64,000 bases of DNA from Pseudobutyrivibrio ruminis CF1b (GTDB lineage Bacteria > Bacillota > Clostridia > Lachnospirales > Lachnospiraceae), in assembly GCF_000424005.1 (NCBI RefSeq), contig NZ_AUJB01000002.1, forward strand, positions 30,048 to 94,047, in the 5' to 3' direction. The first letter of the stretch is position 1, and every line of letters begins with the position of its first letter. The notes beneath the pieces were generated by a model, which saw only the letters and a program-made list of their open reading frames with translations, searched no databases and had not been told where the DNA came from. Position numbers and translations under genes: made by a program. Shown here one piece after another: positions 36,854 to 45,496 of this stretch.

Positions 36854-36994
36854 TTATTTATTTGAACTAATACCAACAACCTTTAATGTATTTCTAGCAA
36901 CAAACTCAGTTTGAATCCCCTTGAGCTGTAAATCCTCAGCTCTTCTGTACAAATCTTCTGCGCCAGTACATTTAATGATTTCACCTACTGCCAT
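36854..36994 (-). CDS. Small hypothetical protein, 46 residues
   Basis: The start at 36994 follows GGGGAGG by about 10 nt; a further in-frame ATG at 37039 has no site. MAVGEIIKCTGAEDLYRRAE begins a protein with one helix and a basic strand (TEFVARNTLKVVG). No family recognised; it has the size and feel of a DUF2007-like signalling peptide but the match is not convincing. It has its own terminator (36815-36843), a TAGACA-N17-TATTAT promoter (around 37060-37100) and LacI-type operator boxes upstream. Confidence 0.6.
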   Translation of the reverse strand: MAVGEIIKCTGAEDLYRRAEDLQLKGIQTEFVARNTLKVVGISSNK

Positions 36995-37128
36995 TCTCTT
37001 CTTCCTCCCCGGGTTATATTTTATATTTTGCTCGCCCATTCTATGTAAGTTGTCCCGCGAACATCCTTATAATAGGCGCTAAATGGGGATTTGTCTATAC
37101 AAATACTGTGAACAATTTGTGAATTCTG

Positions 37129-37154
37129 TGAAAACGTTTTCGGAAACCGGTTGC
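37129..37154. promoter_or_regulatory. Two LacI/CcpA-type operator boxes
   Basis: TGAAAACGTTTTCG (37129-37142) matches the catabolite-responsive element consensus except for the last base. It is followed at once by GGAAACCGGTTGC (37142-37154), another centre-symmetric LacI-type box. They stand upstream of the 46-residue ORF and downstream of the hexuronate operon terminator. Confidence 0.5.
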
Positions 37155-37232
37155 GCCTGACAGTATGTCAAACGCTTGATATACTGGCGTTCAATGGAAA
37201 CTAATTTCAGGCAATTGTTTTTCTATAAATTG

Positions 37233-37269
37233 AAAAAGTACCTGTGTCATTTTGACACAAGTACTTTTT
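37233..37269. terminator. Bidirectional terminator after kdgK
   Basis: AAAAAGTAC-c-TGTGTC / GACACA-a-GTACTTTTT, a ~15-bp stem with one mismatch and a 4-nt loop, bordered by A and T tracts so that it works in both directions. It ends the hexuronate operon. Confidence 0.9.
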
Positions 37270-37300
37270 ATATATGGAATAATTATATTAGTTGTCTATT

Positions 37301-38398
37301 TTATCGCTTAACTCTGGCGCCTGCTCCACCCATAATTGCCTCTACTTCAGCGCATGTTGCCATTGTAGTATCGCCAGGTGTAGTCATGGCAAGTGCACCG
37401 TGAGCAGTGCCGTATTCTACAGCTTTTGCTGCATCTCCTGTAGTCATAAGACCATAAACAAGACCTGAAGCAAATGAATCTCCACCACCAACACGGTCAA
37501 GAATCTCAAGCCCCTTATAATCCTTTGCCTTGAAGATTTGTCCATCTGCCCAGCAAAGTGCAGACCAGTCATTCACTGTTGCTGTCTTAACAGTACGAAG
37601 TGTTGTGGCTACTACCTTGAAGTTTGGATAAACCTTAGCAGCCTCATCAATCATCTTCTTATATCCATCCACATTAAGCTCTTTGAGATTTGCATCATTG
37701 CCCTCAATCTCAAAACCAAGACATGCAGTGAAATCCTCTTCGTTACCAATCATTACATCAACGTACTTTGCAATTTCTTTATTTACTTCCTGTGCCTTCT
37801 TCTGACCACCGATAGCTGACCACATAGAAGCACGATAGTTAAGATCATAAGATACAATTGTGCCATACTTCTTTGCAGTCTTAATTGCCTTTACAACAGT
37901 TTCAGCTGACTGCTCTGAAAGTGCTGCATAGATTCCACCTGTGTGGAACCATCTAACACCAAGCTCACCAAAAATATAATCAAAATCGAAGTCCTTATCA
38001 GTGGCCTGAGAGATAGCTGTGTTTGCTCTATCAGAAACACTAAGTGCTCCACGGATACCAAATCCTCTTTCTACAAAGTTAAGTCCATTTCTGCACTCAC
38101 GACCAATACCATCTGTCTTCTTCCAGTTGATAAGTGAAGTATCCACACCACCCTGGAGAATGAAATCCTCCACAAGATGACCAACCTCATTATCTGCAAA
38201 AGCAGTAATAACTGCTGTGTTCATGCCGAAGCATCTGCGAAGTCCGCGGATAACATTGTACTCTCCGCCGCCTTCCCAAACTTTAAATTCTCTGGCTGTG
38301 CGGATGCGTCCCTCACCTGGATCGAATCTCAGCATAACCTCGCCCAGCGAAACTGCATCAAACTTACAATCTTTTTTATCTTTAATCTTCAAGTCCAT
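37301..38398 (-). CDS. kdgK: 2-keto-3-deoxygluconate kinase (PfkB family)
   Basis: 365 residues. Ribokinase-like fold with GGGEYNVIRGLRR near the N-terminus and the catalytic DRVGGGDSFASGLVYGL (GxGD anion hole and base). It phosphorylates KDG to KDPG, the step before Eda. Longer than E. coli KdgK but matching the Firmicute type. Last gene of eda-uxuA-uxuB-uxaC-kdgK; 10 nt after uxaC. Confidence 0.88.
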   Translation of the reverse strand: MDLKIKDKKDCKFDAVSLGEVMLRFDPGEGRIRTAREFKVWEGGGEYNVIRGLRRCFGMNTAVITAFADNEVGHLVEDFILQGGVDTSLINWKKTDGIGRECRNGLNFVERGFGIRGALSVSDRANTAISQATDKDFDFDYIFGELGVRWFHTGGIYAALSEQSAETVVKAIKTAKKYGTIVSYDLNYRASMWSAIGGQKKAQEVNKEIAKYVDVMIGNEEDFTACLGFEIEGNDANLKELNVDGYKKMIDEAAKVYPNFKVVATTLRTVKTATVNDWSALCWADGQIFKAKDYKGLEILDRVGGGDSFASGLVYGLMTTGDAAKAVEYGTAHGALAMTTPGDTTMATCAEVEAIMGGAGARVKR

Positions 38399-38408
38399 AA
38401 CATATCTC

Positions 38409-39809
38409 CTAAAACTTAAAATATTCTACAGCGTTACGGCCACATATACGTGTGACGAGAATTCGTAAATACGAATCATCCTTTGGGTACTCTCCATTCT
38501 CTACCCATGTTCCAATCTTATTGCAGAGGATACGACGGTAGAGCTCATGGCGAGGGAATGAAAGGAAGCTTCGTGAATCTGTGAGCATTCCCACTGATGT
38601 AGAAATAAGTCCTGCATCACTTGTTGCCTCAATCTGTTTTTCCATTCCATTCTTGTGGTCGCAGAACCACCATGCAGCGCCAAGCTGTACCTTGCCCTTG
38701 ATGCCCTTTTCATTGCTGCAGAATGTGCCAGCCATAGCGGCAAGCATTTCTGTATCCTTAGGGTTAAGGCAGTAAAGAATTGTCTTTGGCAATTCATCAT
38801 TTAAATCCATAGCTGACAAAAGTCCTGCAAGCTGTGGAGCATAATTAAAGTCATTAAGTGCATCAAAACCAGTGTCTGGTCCCAGCTTCTTAAAGAAGCG
38901 CTCAGAGTTATTTCTGATAGCACCAATATGAAGCTGCATTACAATATCATGCCTAGCGTAAGCCTTGGCAAGCTCTGTGTACATATATCCATGATACTTG
39001 CCAGCAGCTTCTTCTGAAACCTTCTTTCCGTTGATTCTGTCCATGAAGATTTCATTAACCTCTTCATAGGTAGCAGGAACATAAAATGTATTTTCCAGAC
39101 TGTGATCAGAAACTCGGCATCCATTCTCAATAAAGAATTCAAGGCGCTCTCCAAGAATTTCAAGCAAAGTCTTCACATCATAGATTCTTCTGCCAGTAAC
39201 CATAGAAAGCTTGAAAATATAATCAGCGAAGCCTTCCTTTTCAATACCAACAGCCTTCTCTGGTCTGAAGGATGGAAGAACCTTAATTTCAAATCCATCC
39301 TCCCTAAGCTTTCTATGCCACTCTAAATCATCTGCGGGGTCATCTGTGGTGCAAAGGACAGATACATTTTGCATTCTTAGGAGGTTACGTACTGAGAACT
39401 TTGGAGTGTGCAACTTCTCATTGCACTTTTCCCAAATATCCTTAGCTGTTTCTGGGCTCAATGGTGTGGTTATATTAAAGTATCGTTGAAGTTCTAAATG
39501 AGTCCAGTGGTATAGAGGGTTACCAATCAAATTCTGCACAGTATCTGCCCATGCCACAAACTTATCAAAAGGAGCCCCATCTCCAGTAATAAGCTCTTCT
39601 GAAACACCGTTGGCTCTCATGGCACGCCACTTATAATGGTCACCACCAAGCCAAACCTCAGTCATATTGTCAAAGCATTTGTCCTCATAAATTTCCTGAG
39701 GATTCAAATGGTTGTGAAAATCAATTATTGGCTCATCCTTAACAGCTGCGAAAAGTTCCTTGGCTGTAGGATTCTGAAGAAGGAAATCTTCGTCCATAAA
39801 TTTCATCAT
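38409..39809 (-). CDS. uxaC: Glucuronate (uronate) isomerase
   Basis: 466 residues. Amidohydrolase-like barrel: IIDFHNHLNPQEI with metal-binding HNH, YHWTHLELQRYF, DDPADDLEWH and MQLHIGAIRNN. It isomerises D-glucuronate to D-fructuronate (and galacturonate to tagaturonate). The ATG has GGAGG upstream and overlaps the uxuB stop by 4 nt. It carries one of the recurrent CGTAAATACG boxes near its 3' end. Confidence 0.96.
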   Translation of the reverse strand: MMKFMDEDFLLQNPTAKELFAAVKDEPIIDFHNHLNPQEIYEDKCFDNMTEVWLGGDHYKWRAMRANGVSEELITGDGAPFDKFVAWADTVQNLIGNPLYHWTHLELQRYFNITTPLSPETAKDIWEKCNEKLHTPKFSVRNLLRMQNVSVLCTTDDPADDLEWHRKLREDGFEIKVLPSFRPEKAVGIEKEGFADYIFKLSMVTGRRIYDVKTLLEILGERLEFFIENGCRVSDHSLENTFYVPATYEEVNEIFMDRINGKKVSEEAAGKYHGYMYTELAKAYARHDIVMQLHIGAIRNNSERFFKKLGPDTGFDALNDFNYAPQLAGLLSAMDLNDELPKTILYCLNPKDTEMLAAMAGTFCSNEKGIKGKVQLGAAWWFCDHKNGMEKQIEATSDAGLISTSVGMLTDSRSFLSFPRHELYRRILCNKIGTWVENGEYPKDDSYLRILVTRICGRNAVEYFKF

Positions 39810-41302
39810 ACTGCCTCCAATTCCTTTCTTACATTGCCAACGCCCTTCATATTTGAGTAGATTTCAAGAACACGCTTTGCCATTGTGTCCTCATATAAAT
39901 CAACGCCGAATACGTCTTTACGTTTTAATACATCCTTAGCTGGAAGCTCTTTAAGCTCATTAAGAAGTGGATCAGGACTCTGCTCGAAAACATTTCCCTG
40001 ATCATCAACGCCTTCCAAATATCTTAAGTAACCAGCCAATACAACTGGCACTACCTTAAGCGACTCTGTTGTAAGGGATGAATTTCCTCTGTAAGCCTTG
40101 ATAGTCTCACCAAAACGGATTGGAAGCTTCTGTGATGTGTCGCAGGCAATTCGCTGTGGTGTATCTGGCATAAATGGGTTTGGAAGACGCTTTGTAAGAA
40201 CAGCGTCAAGGAATTTGTCAGGTGATAATACCTTAGGGTCTACCACTACCTTCATTCCTTCTTCCTTACCAAGCTTTGTAACAAGCTTCTTTAAATCTTC
40301 ATCATCCATTTCATCATGGATTGTCTTATATCCAAGAAGACATCCGAAAACAGCAAGAGCTGTGTGAAGAGGATTGAGGCATGTGCACACCTTCATCTTC
40401 TCTGTCTTATCTACTGTCTCTCTGTCGGTGAAAATGATTCCCCCCTTTTCAAGAGCTGGGCGACCATTAGGGAATAAATCCTCGATAACCAAGTACTCTG
40501 TCTCCTCCGCATTTACGAAGTTGGCAACATAGGTATTCTTTGTTGTAACGATAGGCTCAGCATTCTCCACGCCATCATCAATAAGCATCTGTTTTACTGT
40601 GTCATCTGGGCGAGGAGTAATCTTATCAATCATTGAAAGTGGGAATGTTACCTTTGATGAATCCTCAAGATATGCAATGAAATCTGTCTCGCACTTTCCA
40701 TCCTTGAACCATTCCTTTGCAATTTCAAGAACTGCTTCCTTAAGCTTGTCACCATTGTGTGAACAGTTATCCATACTTACAACTGCAAGTGGTAATTCGC
40801 CAGCCTTGAATCTCTCAAGAAGAAGTCTTACCACCTTATTCATGTAGGCACGTGTCTTATAGCCCTTTTCTGTAATTGTAAATGAAATCATCTGAAGGGA
40901 TGGAGCACGGAAAATCTCTCTAAGTCTTGAGATTTCCTTTTCATTTTCCTCATCTAAAATGCAGGATTCAACAATTGAACCCACAACTTTTTTCTCAACA
41001 GTTCCATCTGCCTTAAGTGTTGCAAGAATGCTTAGATCATCACATGGTCTGTTGTACTTCTCTATAATCTCATAGTCATAGCCCTCAGCAACGATAAGCC
41101 CCTTGTCCATTACGCCTTGATTCAAAAGCTCTTCAACTACATTTGCCTGAAATGCTCTGAATATATTTCCTGCACCGAAGTGAAGCCATACTGGATTCTC
41201 CTTCGTATTTGCGATAATTTTTTCTCTGTCGTACTCTGGGAGCTTATAGCCTTTTTCCTCCCATGCTTTTCTATCATTCAATCCTTCATTTGTTAATTTC
41301 AT
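39806..41302 (-). CDS. uxuB: Fructuronate reductase (mannonate oxidoreductase)
   Basis: 498 residues, long-chain mannitol dehydrogenase family. LHFGAGNIFRAFQ is the NAD-binding Gly motif region; DNCSHNGDKLK contains the catalytic-domain block; CTCLNPLHTALAVFGCLLGY follows. It reduces D-fructuronate to D-mannonate. Tagaturonate reductase (UxaB) is a close relative; the presence of uxuA beside it and no altronate dehydratase favours UxuB. Confidence 0.88.
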   Translation of the reverse strand: MKLTNEGLNDRKAWEEKGYKLPEYDREKIIANTKENPVWLHFGAGNIFRAFQANVVEELLNQGVMDKGLIVAEGYDYEIIEKYNRPCDDLSILATLKADGTVEKKVVGSIVESCILDEENEKEISRLREIFRAPSLQMISFTITEKGYKTRAYMNKVVRLLLERFKAGELPLAVVSMDNCSHNGDKLKEAVLEIAKEWFKDGKCETDFIAYLEDSSKVTFPLSMIDKITPRPDDTVKQMLIDDGVENAEPIVTTKNTYVANFVNAEETEYLVIEDLFPNGRPALEKGGIIFTDRETVDKTEKMKVCTCLNPLHTALAVFGCLLGYKTIHDEMDDEDLKKLVTKLGKEEGMKVVVDPKVLSPDKFLDAVLTKRLPNPFMPDTPQRIACDTSQKLPIRFGETIKAYRGNSSLTTESLKVVPVVLAGYLRYLEGVDDQGNVFEQSPDPLLNELKELPAKDVLKRKDVFGVDLYEDTMAKRVLEIYSNMKGVGNVRKELEAV

Positions 41303-41306
41303 GTCT

Positions 41307-42380
41307 CTATCCCCTTTTGCTGCTCTTATCTATTGCTTCCCAAAGTCCGTTAATATATGTTGCACCAAGGGCTCTGTCATAAAGACCGTAACCTGGCATT
41401 GCCTTCTCACCCCAAATCATACGACCGTGGTCTGGTCTGATAGGACCTGTAAATCCAATATCATATAAAGCCTTTACTATCTCATACATATCGAAGCTTC
41501 CATCTGAAGAAAGATGTGCTGCCTCCTCGAAATCTGTAGGTGAATTAAACTTAAGATTACGAACATGTGCAAAGTGTAATCTTCCCTTAAGGCTTCTAAT
41601 CATATCTGGCAAATCGTTCTCTAAGTTTGTACCATATGAACCTGTACAGAAGGTGACGCCATTGTGAGGATTGTCTACCATTTTCATCATGCGAAGAATG
41701 TTTTCTTTGTTGATGATGATTCTTGGAAGACCAAATACTGGCCATGCTGGATCGTCTGGATGAATAGCCATGTTAATGTCGTACTGATCACAAACTGGCA
41801 TGATTCTCTCTAAGAAATATTTAAGATTTTCAAATAAGTCCTCGTCAGTGATGTTCTTGTATTCGTCAAAAAGTTCCTTTACATGAGCAAGTCTGTCTGG
41901 CTCCCAGCCTGGCATTACAGCACCGTTTGTGTCACCTGCGATAGAGTTAAACATCTCCTCTGGAACAAGTGCATCAACAGCTTCCTGTGTGTAAGCAAGT
42001 ACTGTAGAACCGTCCGGTCTCTTTCTTGCAAGCTCTGTACGTGTCCAGTCAAATACTGGCATGAAGTTATAGCAAACAAGATGAATATCTTCCTCACCAA
42101 GATTCTTTAAAGTCTCGATGTAGTTATCAATAAGCTGGTCACGACTTGGCTTTCCAAGCTTGATATCCTCGTGTACATTTACGCTTTCAATACCTGCAAC
42201 CTTGAGGCCTGCTGACTCTACCTCGTCCTTCATAGCCTTGATTCTCTCGCGACTCCAAACCTCACCTGGCTTTGTGTCATAAAGTGTTGTGATTACTCCT
42301 GTAACTCCAGGAATCTGTCTAATCTGTTCAAGCGAAACGGTATCGAATTCCTTTCCATACCATCTAAGTGTCATTTCCAT
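41307..42380 (-). CDS. uxuA: Mannonate dehydratase
   Basis: 357 residues. MTLRWYG at the N-terminus and VTGVITTLYD are hallmarks. MAIHPDDPAWPVFGLPRII contributes metal ligands; TFCTGSYG and HFAHVRN follow. It dehydrates D-mannonate to KDG. Starts 2 nt after the eda stop; AGGGG site upstream. Confidence 0.96.
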   Translation of the reverse strand: MEMTLRWYGKEFDTVSLEQIRQIPGVTGVITTLYDTKPGEVWSRERIKAMKDEVESAGLKVAGIESVNVHEDIKLGKPSRDQLIDNYIETLKNLGEEDIHLVCYNFMPVFDWTRTELARKRPDGSTVLAYTQEAVDALVPEEMFNSIAGDTNGAVMPGWEPDRLAHVKELFDEYKNITDEDLFENLKYFLERIMPVCDQYDINMAIHPDDPAWPVFGLPRIIINKENILRMMKMVDNPHNGVTFCTGSYGTNLENDLPDMIRSLKGRLHFAHVRNLKFNSPTDFEEAAHLSSDGSFDMYEIVKALYDIGFTGPIRPDHGRMIWGEKAMPGYGLYDRALGATYINGLWEAIDKSSKRG

Positions 42381-42382
42381 TG

Positions 42383-43024
42383 TTAGCCCCTTACCTCCTT
42401 GACTATGTCAGCCGCTTCTCGTGCAAGCTCTTCTACTTTTTCAAACTCCCCATTTGTAATCAAATCACCTTTAACCATCCAGGTACCACCACATGCAACA
42501 ATCTTATCGTATGCTAGATAATCCTTTACATTTTCCTTATTAATACCACCTGTAGGCATAAACTTAAGATTTGTGTATGGTGCAGCAACAGCCTTAATCA
42601 TTGGAAGACCGCCTGCTGGCTCTGCAGGGAAAAACTTTACAAAATCAAGACCAAGCTCCATTGCCTGCTCCATTTCACCAGGAGTCTGTACACCTGGAGT
42701 AATAGGGTATCCCTTATCAAGGCAGTACTTTACAACATGTGGATTGAATCCAGGTGCCACGATAAATTTCGCACCAGCTTCCATAGCTTTATCAGCCTGC
42801 TCACATGTAAGAACAGTACCTGCGCCCACCAACATTTCTGGGAAATCAATTGAAAGAATCTTTATAGCCTCTTCTGCAGCCTCTGTTCTGAAAGTAACCT
42901 CCGCAGCAGGAAGTCCACCATTCATCAGAGCCTCTCCAAGTGCATGGGCATCCTTTGCATCCTCTAAAACAACTACTGGAATGATGCCTATTTCATCGAA
43001 TTTCTCTTTTAAATCTGTATACAT
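42383..43024 (-). CDS. eda: KDPG/KHG aldolase
   Basis: 213 residues. Class I aldolase: IIPVVVLED, the E-containing block EVTFRTEAAEEAI, GAGTVLT, and Schiff-base lysine in FVKFFPAE; PTGGIN near the end. It splits KDPG into pyruvate and glyceraldehyde-3-phosphate. First gene of the hexuronate operon, with GAGGAGAT before the ATG and a palindrome in its promoter region. Confidence 0.95.
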   Translation of the reverse strand: MYTDLKEKFDEIGIIPVVVLEDAKDAHALGEALMNGGLPAAEVTFRTEAAEEAIKILSIDFPEMLVGAGTVLTCEQADKAMEAGAKFIVAPGFNPHVVKYCLDKGYPITPGVQTPGEMEQAMELGLDFVKFFPAEPAGGLPMIKAVAAPYTNLKFMPTGGINKENVKDYLAYDKIVACGGTWMVKGDLITNGEFEKVEELAREAADIVKEVRG

Positions 43025-43063
43025 TACCTATCTCCTCGAATTTTGATAAGTCTATATTATTCC

Positions 43064-43077
43064 ACTTGTATACAAGT
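43064..43077. promoter_or_regulatory. Perfect 14-bp palindrome in the eda/araC intergenic region
   Basis: ACTTGTATACAAGT. The TTGTATACAA core is the type bound by FadR/GntR-family regulators such as UxuR-like repressors (T-GT-N3-AC-A). It lies 40-53 bp upstream of eda, next to a TAATAT -10-like box on the minus strand. No GntR gene is in the window. Confidence 0.55.
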
Positions 43078-43138
43078 TCACATTACAGAAATTGTCGGGC
43101 TCATTGCAATTCTTGCGGTTTTATGTTATTTTCGGTTT

Positions 43139-44017
43139 ATGAAAAAGAGTTTAAAGACAGAATTTACCACAAGACAATATATGCTTTCCCAGGACTTTGA
43201 GGTTTACTACTACAGCGACAGAGTCCTTCCAAATGTTACAGCTCACACCCACGATTACTACGAATTCTACTTTTTCATCGAGGGTAATATCATCATGTAC
43301 ATTGACGGGAAGCAGTTCGTGCCTACGCCAGGCACCATGATTATCATCCCACCTAACATGCCTCACTATGCCCGCCTGATAGATGGTGATGTTCCTTATC
43401 GACGCTTTGTTTTCTGGGTCACTGAGGATTTCCTGAATTCACTGGCCACCATTTCCGAGGACTATCTCTATCTAACAAACAAGACTAAGACCACAGGGAA
43501 TTTTTCAATTAACAAATTTAATGAGATTGAATTCAACACCATTCAGGGAAAGGTGTTTTCTTTGATTGATGAAATTCATGCCAATAGATTTGGACGAGAT
43601 GCCAAGATAATGCTTGCCGTCAGCGATTTCATTATCAGCATCAATAGAATGGTTTTTGAAAATCAGAATCCAAATGTGGTGGAATCAGATTCAGATACCC
43701 TATATCAGAGTATCATTCAGTTTATTGAAACACACATTGATGAGGATTTATCTTTAGATCTTTTGGCTGAGCAGCTTCATGTCAGCAAATTCCACATCTC
43801 CCATGTGTTCACCGACACCAATGGTCTGCCTCTGCATAAATACATAACAAAAAAACGCCTCAACATGTGTCGAGACGCTATTCTCAGTGGGCAGGATATC
43901 TCTATCGTTGCCACTACTTATGGTTTTTCTGATTACTCTGTTTTCTACAGAGCTTTTGTAAAAGAGTACGGTAAAAGTCCTAAAAAATTCAGAGATGAAA
44001 TTATCAGGAATTCGTAA
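43139..44017 (+). CDS. AraC-family transcriptional regulator
   Basis: 292 residues from the ATG at 43139; the frame continues to a TTG at 43043 but that part crosses the promoter region. No strong ribosome binding site is visible, so the start is tentative. An N-terminal cupin sensor (NVTAHTHDYYEFYFFIEG, PNMPHYARL) precedes two helix-turn-helix motifs at the C-terminus (LDLLAEQLHVSKFHISHVF, and YGFSDYSVFYRAFVKEYGKSP). Divergent from eda, so probably the activator of the hexuronate operon. The stop codon is provided by a recurrent CGTAAATACG box. Confidence 0.88.
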   Translation: MKKSLKTEFTTRQYMLSQDFEVYYYSDRVLPNVTAHTHDYYEFYFFIEGNIIMYIDGKQFVPTPGTMIIIPPNMPHYARLIDGDVPYRRFVFWVTEDFLNSLATISEDYLYLTNKTKTTGNFSINKFNEIEFNTIQGKVFSLIDEIHANRFGRDAKIMLAVSDFIISINRMVFENQNPNVVESDSDTLYQSIIQFIETHIDEDLSLDLLAEQLHVSKFHISHVFTDTNGLPLHKYITKKRLNMCRDAILSGQDISIVATTYGFSDYSVFYRAFVKEYGKSPKKFRDEIIRNS

Positions 44018-44026
44018 ATACGATAT
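44010..44026. repeat. Recurrent 17-bp box ATTCGTAAATACGATAT between convergent genes
   Basis: This copy is identical over 17 bp to 31065-31081 inside thiF, and differs only at the centre from 23904-23920. It overlaps the araC stop and ends at the stop of the convergent lipoprotein gene. Confidence 0.7.
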
Positions 44027-44538
44027 TATTTATTTGGTACTACCGGGACATAATTCCAGTCAGAATTTAAATCTGCTGGAAGTGTCTGGATTATATCATC
44101 AAGCCCTACAAATTCTTCTCCTTCTTCAGGCGCCTTAACTGGAGTGCCTCTGGTATATACCACATCTGCTTCAGGGTAATTTGTTATTATATAGTTCTGT
44201 ATTGAATCCTCGAATGCGGCCACATCTTCTATTTGATCCGGGTCATAGAAATATTGCACTGTCACCGATTTTTCTCCATCTGCCTGGTCATCAAAATCGG
44301 TGTTTATCTTACATCCCAGCACCCCACAATTAGTCATTATATCTTTGGCATGCATATTCCGAAGATACTCATCGAAAATCTGCTTCTTCTCTTCTTCTGT
44401 AAGATTTTTTGAAGGTTGAACTTCCTCCTCGCTAACGACACCTTTTGGCACATCTCCCCCGGAAATTGCCTGAGAACCGCAGGCTATACAGCATGTAAAA
44501 GCCATTACTAAAAATGCCATTAGAATTCTTGACTTCAT
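44026..44538 (-). CDS. Putative lipoprotein of unknown function
   Basis: 170 residues from the ATG at 44538 (AAGGAGG upstream). Signal peptide with lipobox TCCIAC, then a short Gly/Pro region and a mixed domain (EEEKKQIFDEYLRNMHAKDI, QYFYDPDQIEDV, VYTRGTPV). No family recognised. It is a single-gene unit convergent with araC, so membership of the hexuronate locus is doubtful. Confidence 0.75.
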   Translation of the reverse strand: MKSRILMAFLVMAFTCCIACGSQAISGGDVPKGVVSEEEVQPSKNLTEEEKKQIFDEYLRNMHAKDIMTNCGVLGCKINTDFDDQADGEKSVTVQYFYDPDQIEDVAAFEDSIQNYIITNYPEADVVYTRGTPVKAPEEGEEFVGLDDIIQTLPADLNSDWNYVPVVPNK

Positions 44539-44752
44539 AAGTTCCTCCTTATGACAAATCACCCACCACACTACTTGCTTCCAGAATTCTTATTCTGCGA
44601 CTAATACTATTGTAACACATTTCCTACACATTACTGTACAAATTGTGGCGTATTTTATTGTACATACTTACTCAAAGCAATTTTTTAACTTGTTTTAGTT
44701 AATTATTTGGAAGAAGAAATCGCCCCTTGGAAGGTATAATTTTATCATTGAA

Positions 44753-44767
44753 AATCGTATAACGATT
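44753..44767. promoter_or_regulatory. Palindrome and -10 box before the DUF4867 gene
   Basis: AATCGT-ATA-ACGATT (44753-44767) ends 7 nt before the AGGAGG site of the next gene. A clear TATAAT lies at 44735-44740, so the palindrome would fall near the transcription start, as an operator. Confidence 0.45.
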
Positions 44768-44785
44768 AAAGAGGAGGTTAATGTA

Positions 44786-45430
44786 ATGAAAATTTTAAAG
44801 GTAACAGATCCTGAATTTACCAATTACGGTAGAATCATTGAAGGATATGAAGCTGAAAAGAAGGAAATCATGGAGGCGCTTCGCGATAAGACTCCTATTC
44901 CTGAGGGAACAGATTATGTAGCTGAGGAGCCAGCTCTTCAGTCACTTGCAGCTGCAGATAAGATTACTAATTCTTTATTTGGTGGCTCACCAATGCAGTT
45001 CGGATGGTGCAATGGTCACAACACAAAGCTTAACTGCCTTGAGTATCACCGTTCAAGCGAAATCAACCTTGGTTCTACAGATTTCATCCTTCTTCTTGCT
45101 AAGAGAGAAGAAATCGTTGATTTCAAGCTTGATTCAAGCAAGGTTAAGGCATTCCTTTGCCCAGCAGGTACAATGATTGAAGTTTACGCTACAGCACTTC
45201 ACTATGCACCTTGCCAGGCTAGCAAGGAATCTGGTTTCCAGGTACTTGTTGGTCTTCCAAAGGGTACAAACGTAGGTTGTCCTGATTTCGTTCGCGCTAA
45301 TGCAGAGGACAAGCTTCTTACAGCAACAAACAAGTGGTTACTTGCTCACGCTGATTCTTCAGAAGCTAAGGACGGCGCTTGGGTTGGTATCACAGGCGAA
45401 AATATCGATATCGCTGCTGATCTTAAGTAA
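44786..45430 (+). CDS. DUF4867 family protein
   Basis: 214 residues, cupin-like. MKILKVTDPEFTNYGRIIEG, FGGSPMQFGWCNGHN, EYHRSSEINLGSTDFILLL and YATALHYAPC are typical of DUF4867, found in Firmicute sugar-acid loci. The His/Cys/Glu set suggests metal binding. Function unproven; the location 0.7 kb from the hexuronate regulator suggests a link to uronate metabolism (inference). AGGAGG site; strong terminator after it. Confidence 0.85.
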   Translation: MKILKVTDPEFTNYGRIIEGYEAEKKEIMEALRDKTPIPEGTDYVAEEPALQSLAAADKITNSLFGGSPMQFGWCNGHNTKLNCLEYHRSSEINLGSTDFILLLAKREEIVDFKLDSSKVKAFLCPAGTMIEVYATALHYAPCQASKESGFQVLVGLPKGTNVGCPDFVRANAEDKLLTATNKWLLAHADSSEAKDGAWVGITGENIDIAADLK

Positions 45431-45442
45431 TTTGAGACGATA

Positions 45443-45490
45443 ATCGAGTAGGAGGAATTCTCACAAGTGAGAAATTCCTCCTACTCGATT
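45443..45490. terminator. Long bidirectional terminator
   Basis: AATCGAGTAGGAGGAATT and its complement form an ~18-bp stem, with an inner CTCAC/GTGAG extension and one bulged A, followed by TTTTTC on the plus strand. Shared by the convergent DUF4867 and FliD-like genes. Confidence 0.9.
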
Positions 45491-45496
45491 TTTCTT

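Noticed and set aside
39806..41302. Tagaturonate reductase (UxaB) assignment
   Set aside because: Same family, but uxuA is adjacent and no uxaA altronate dehydratase is present in the operon.
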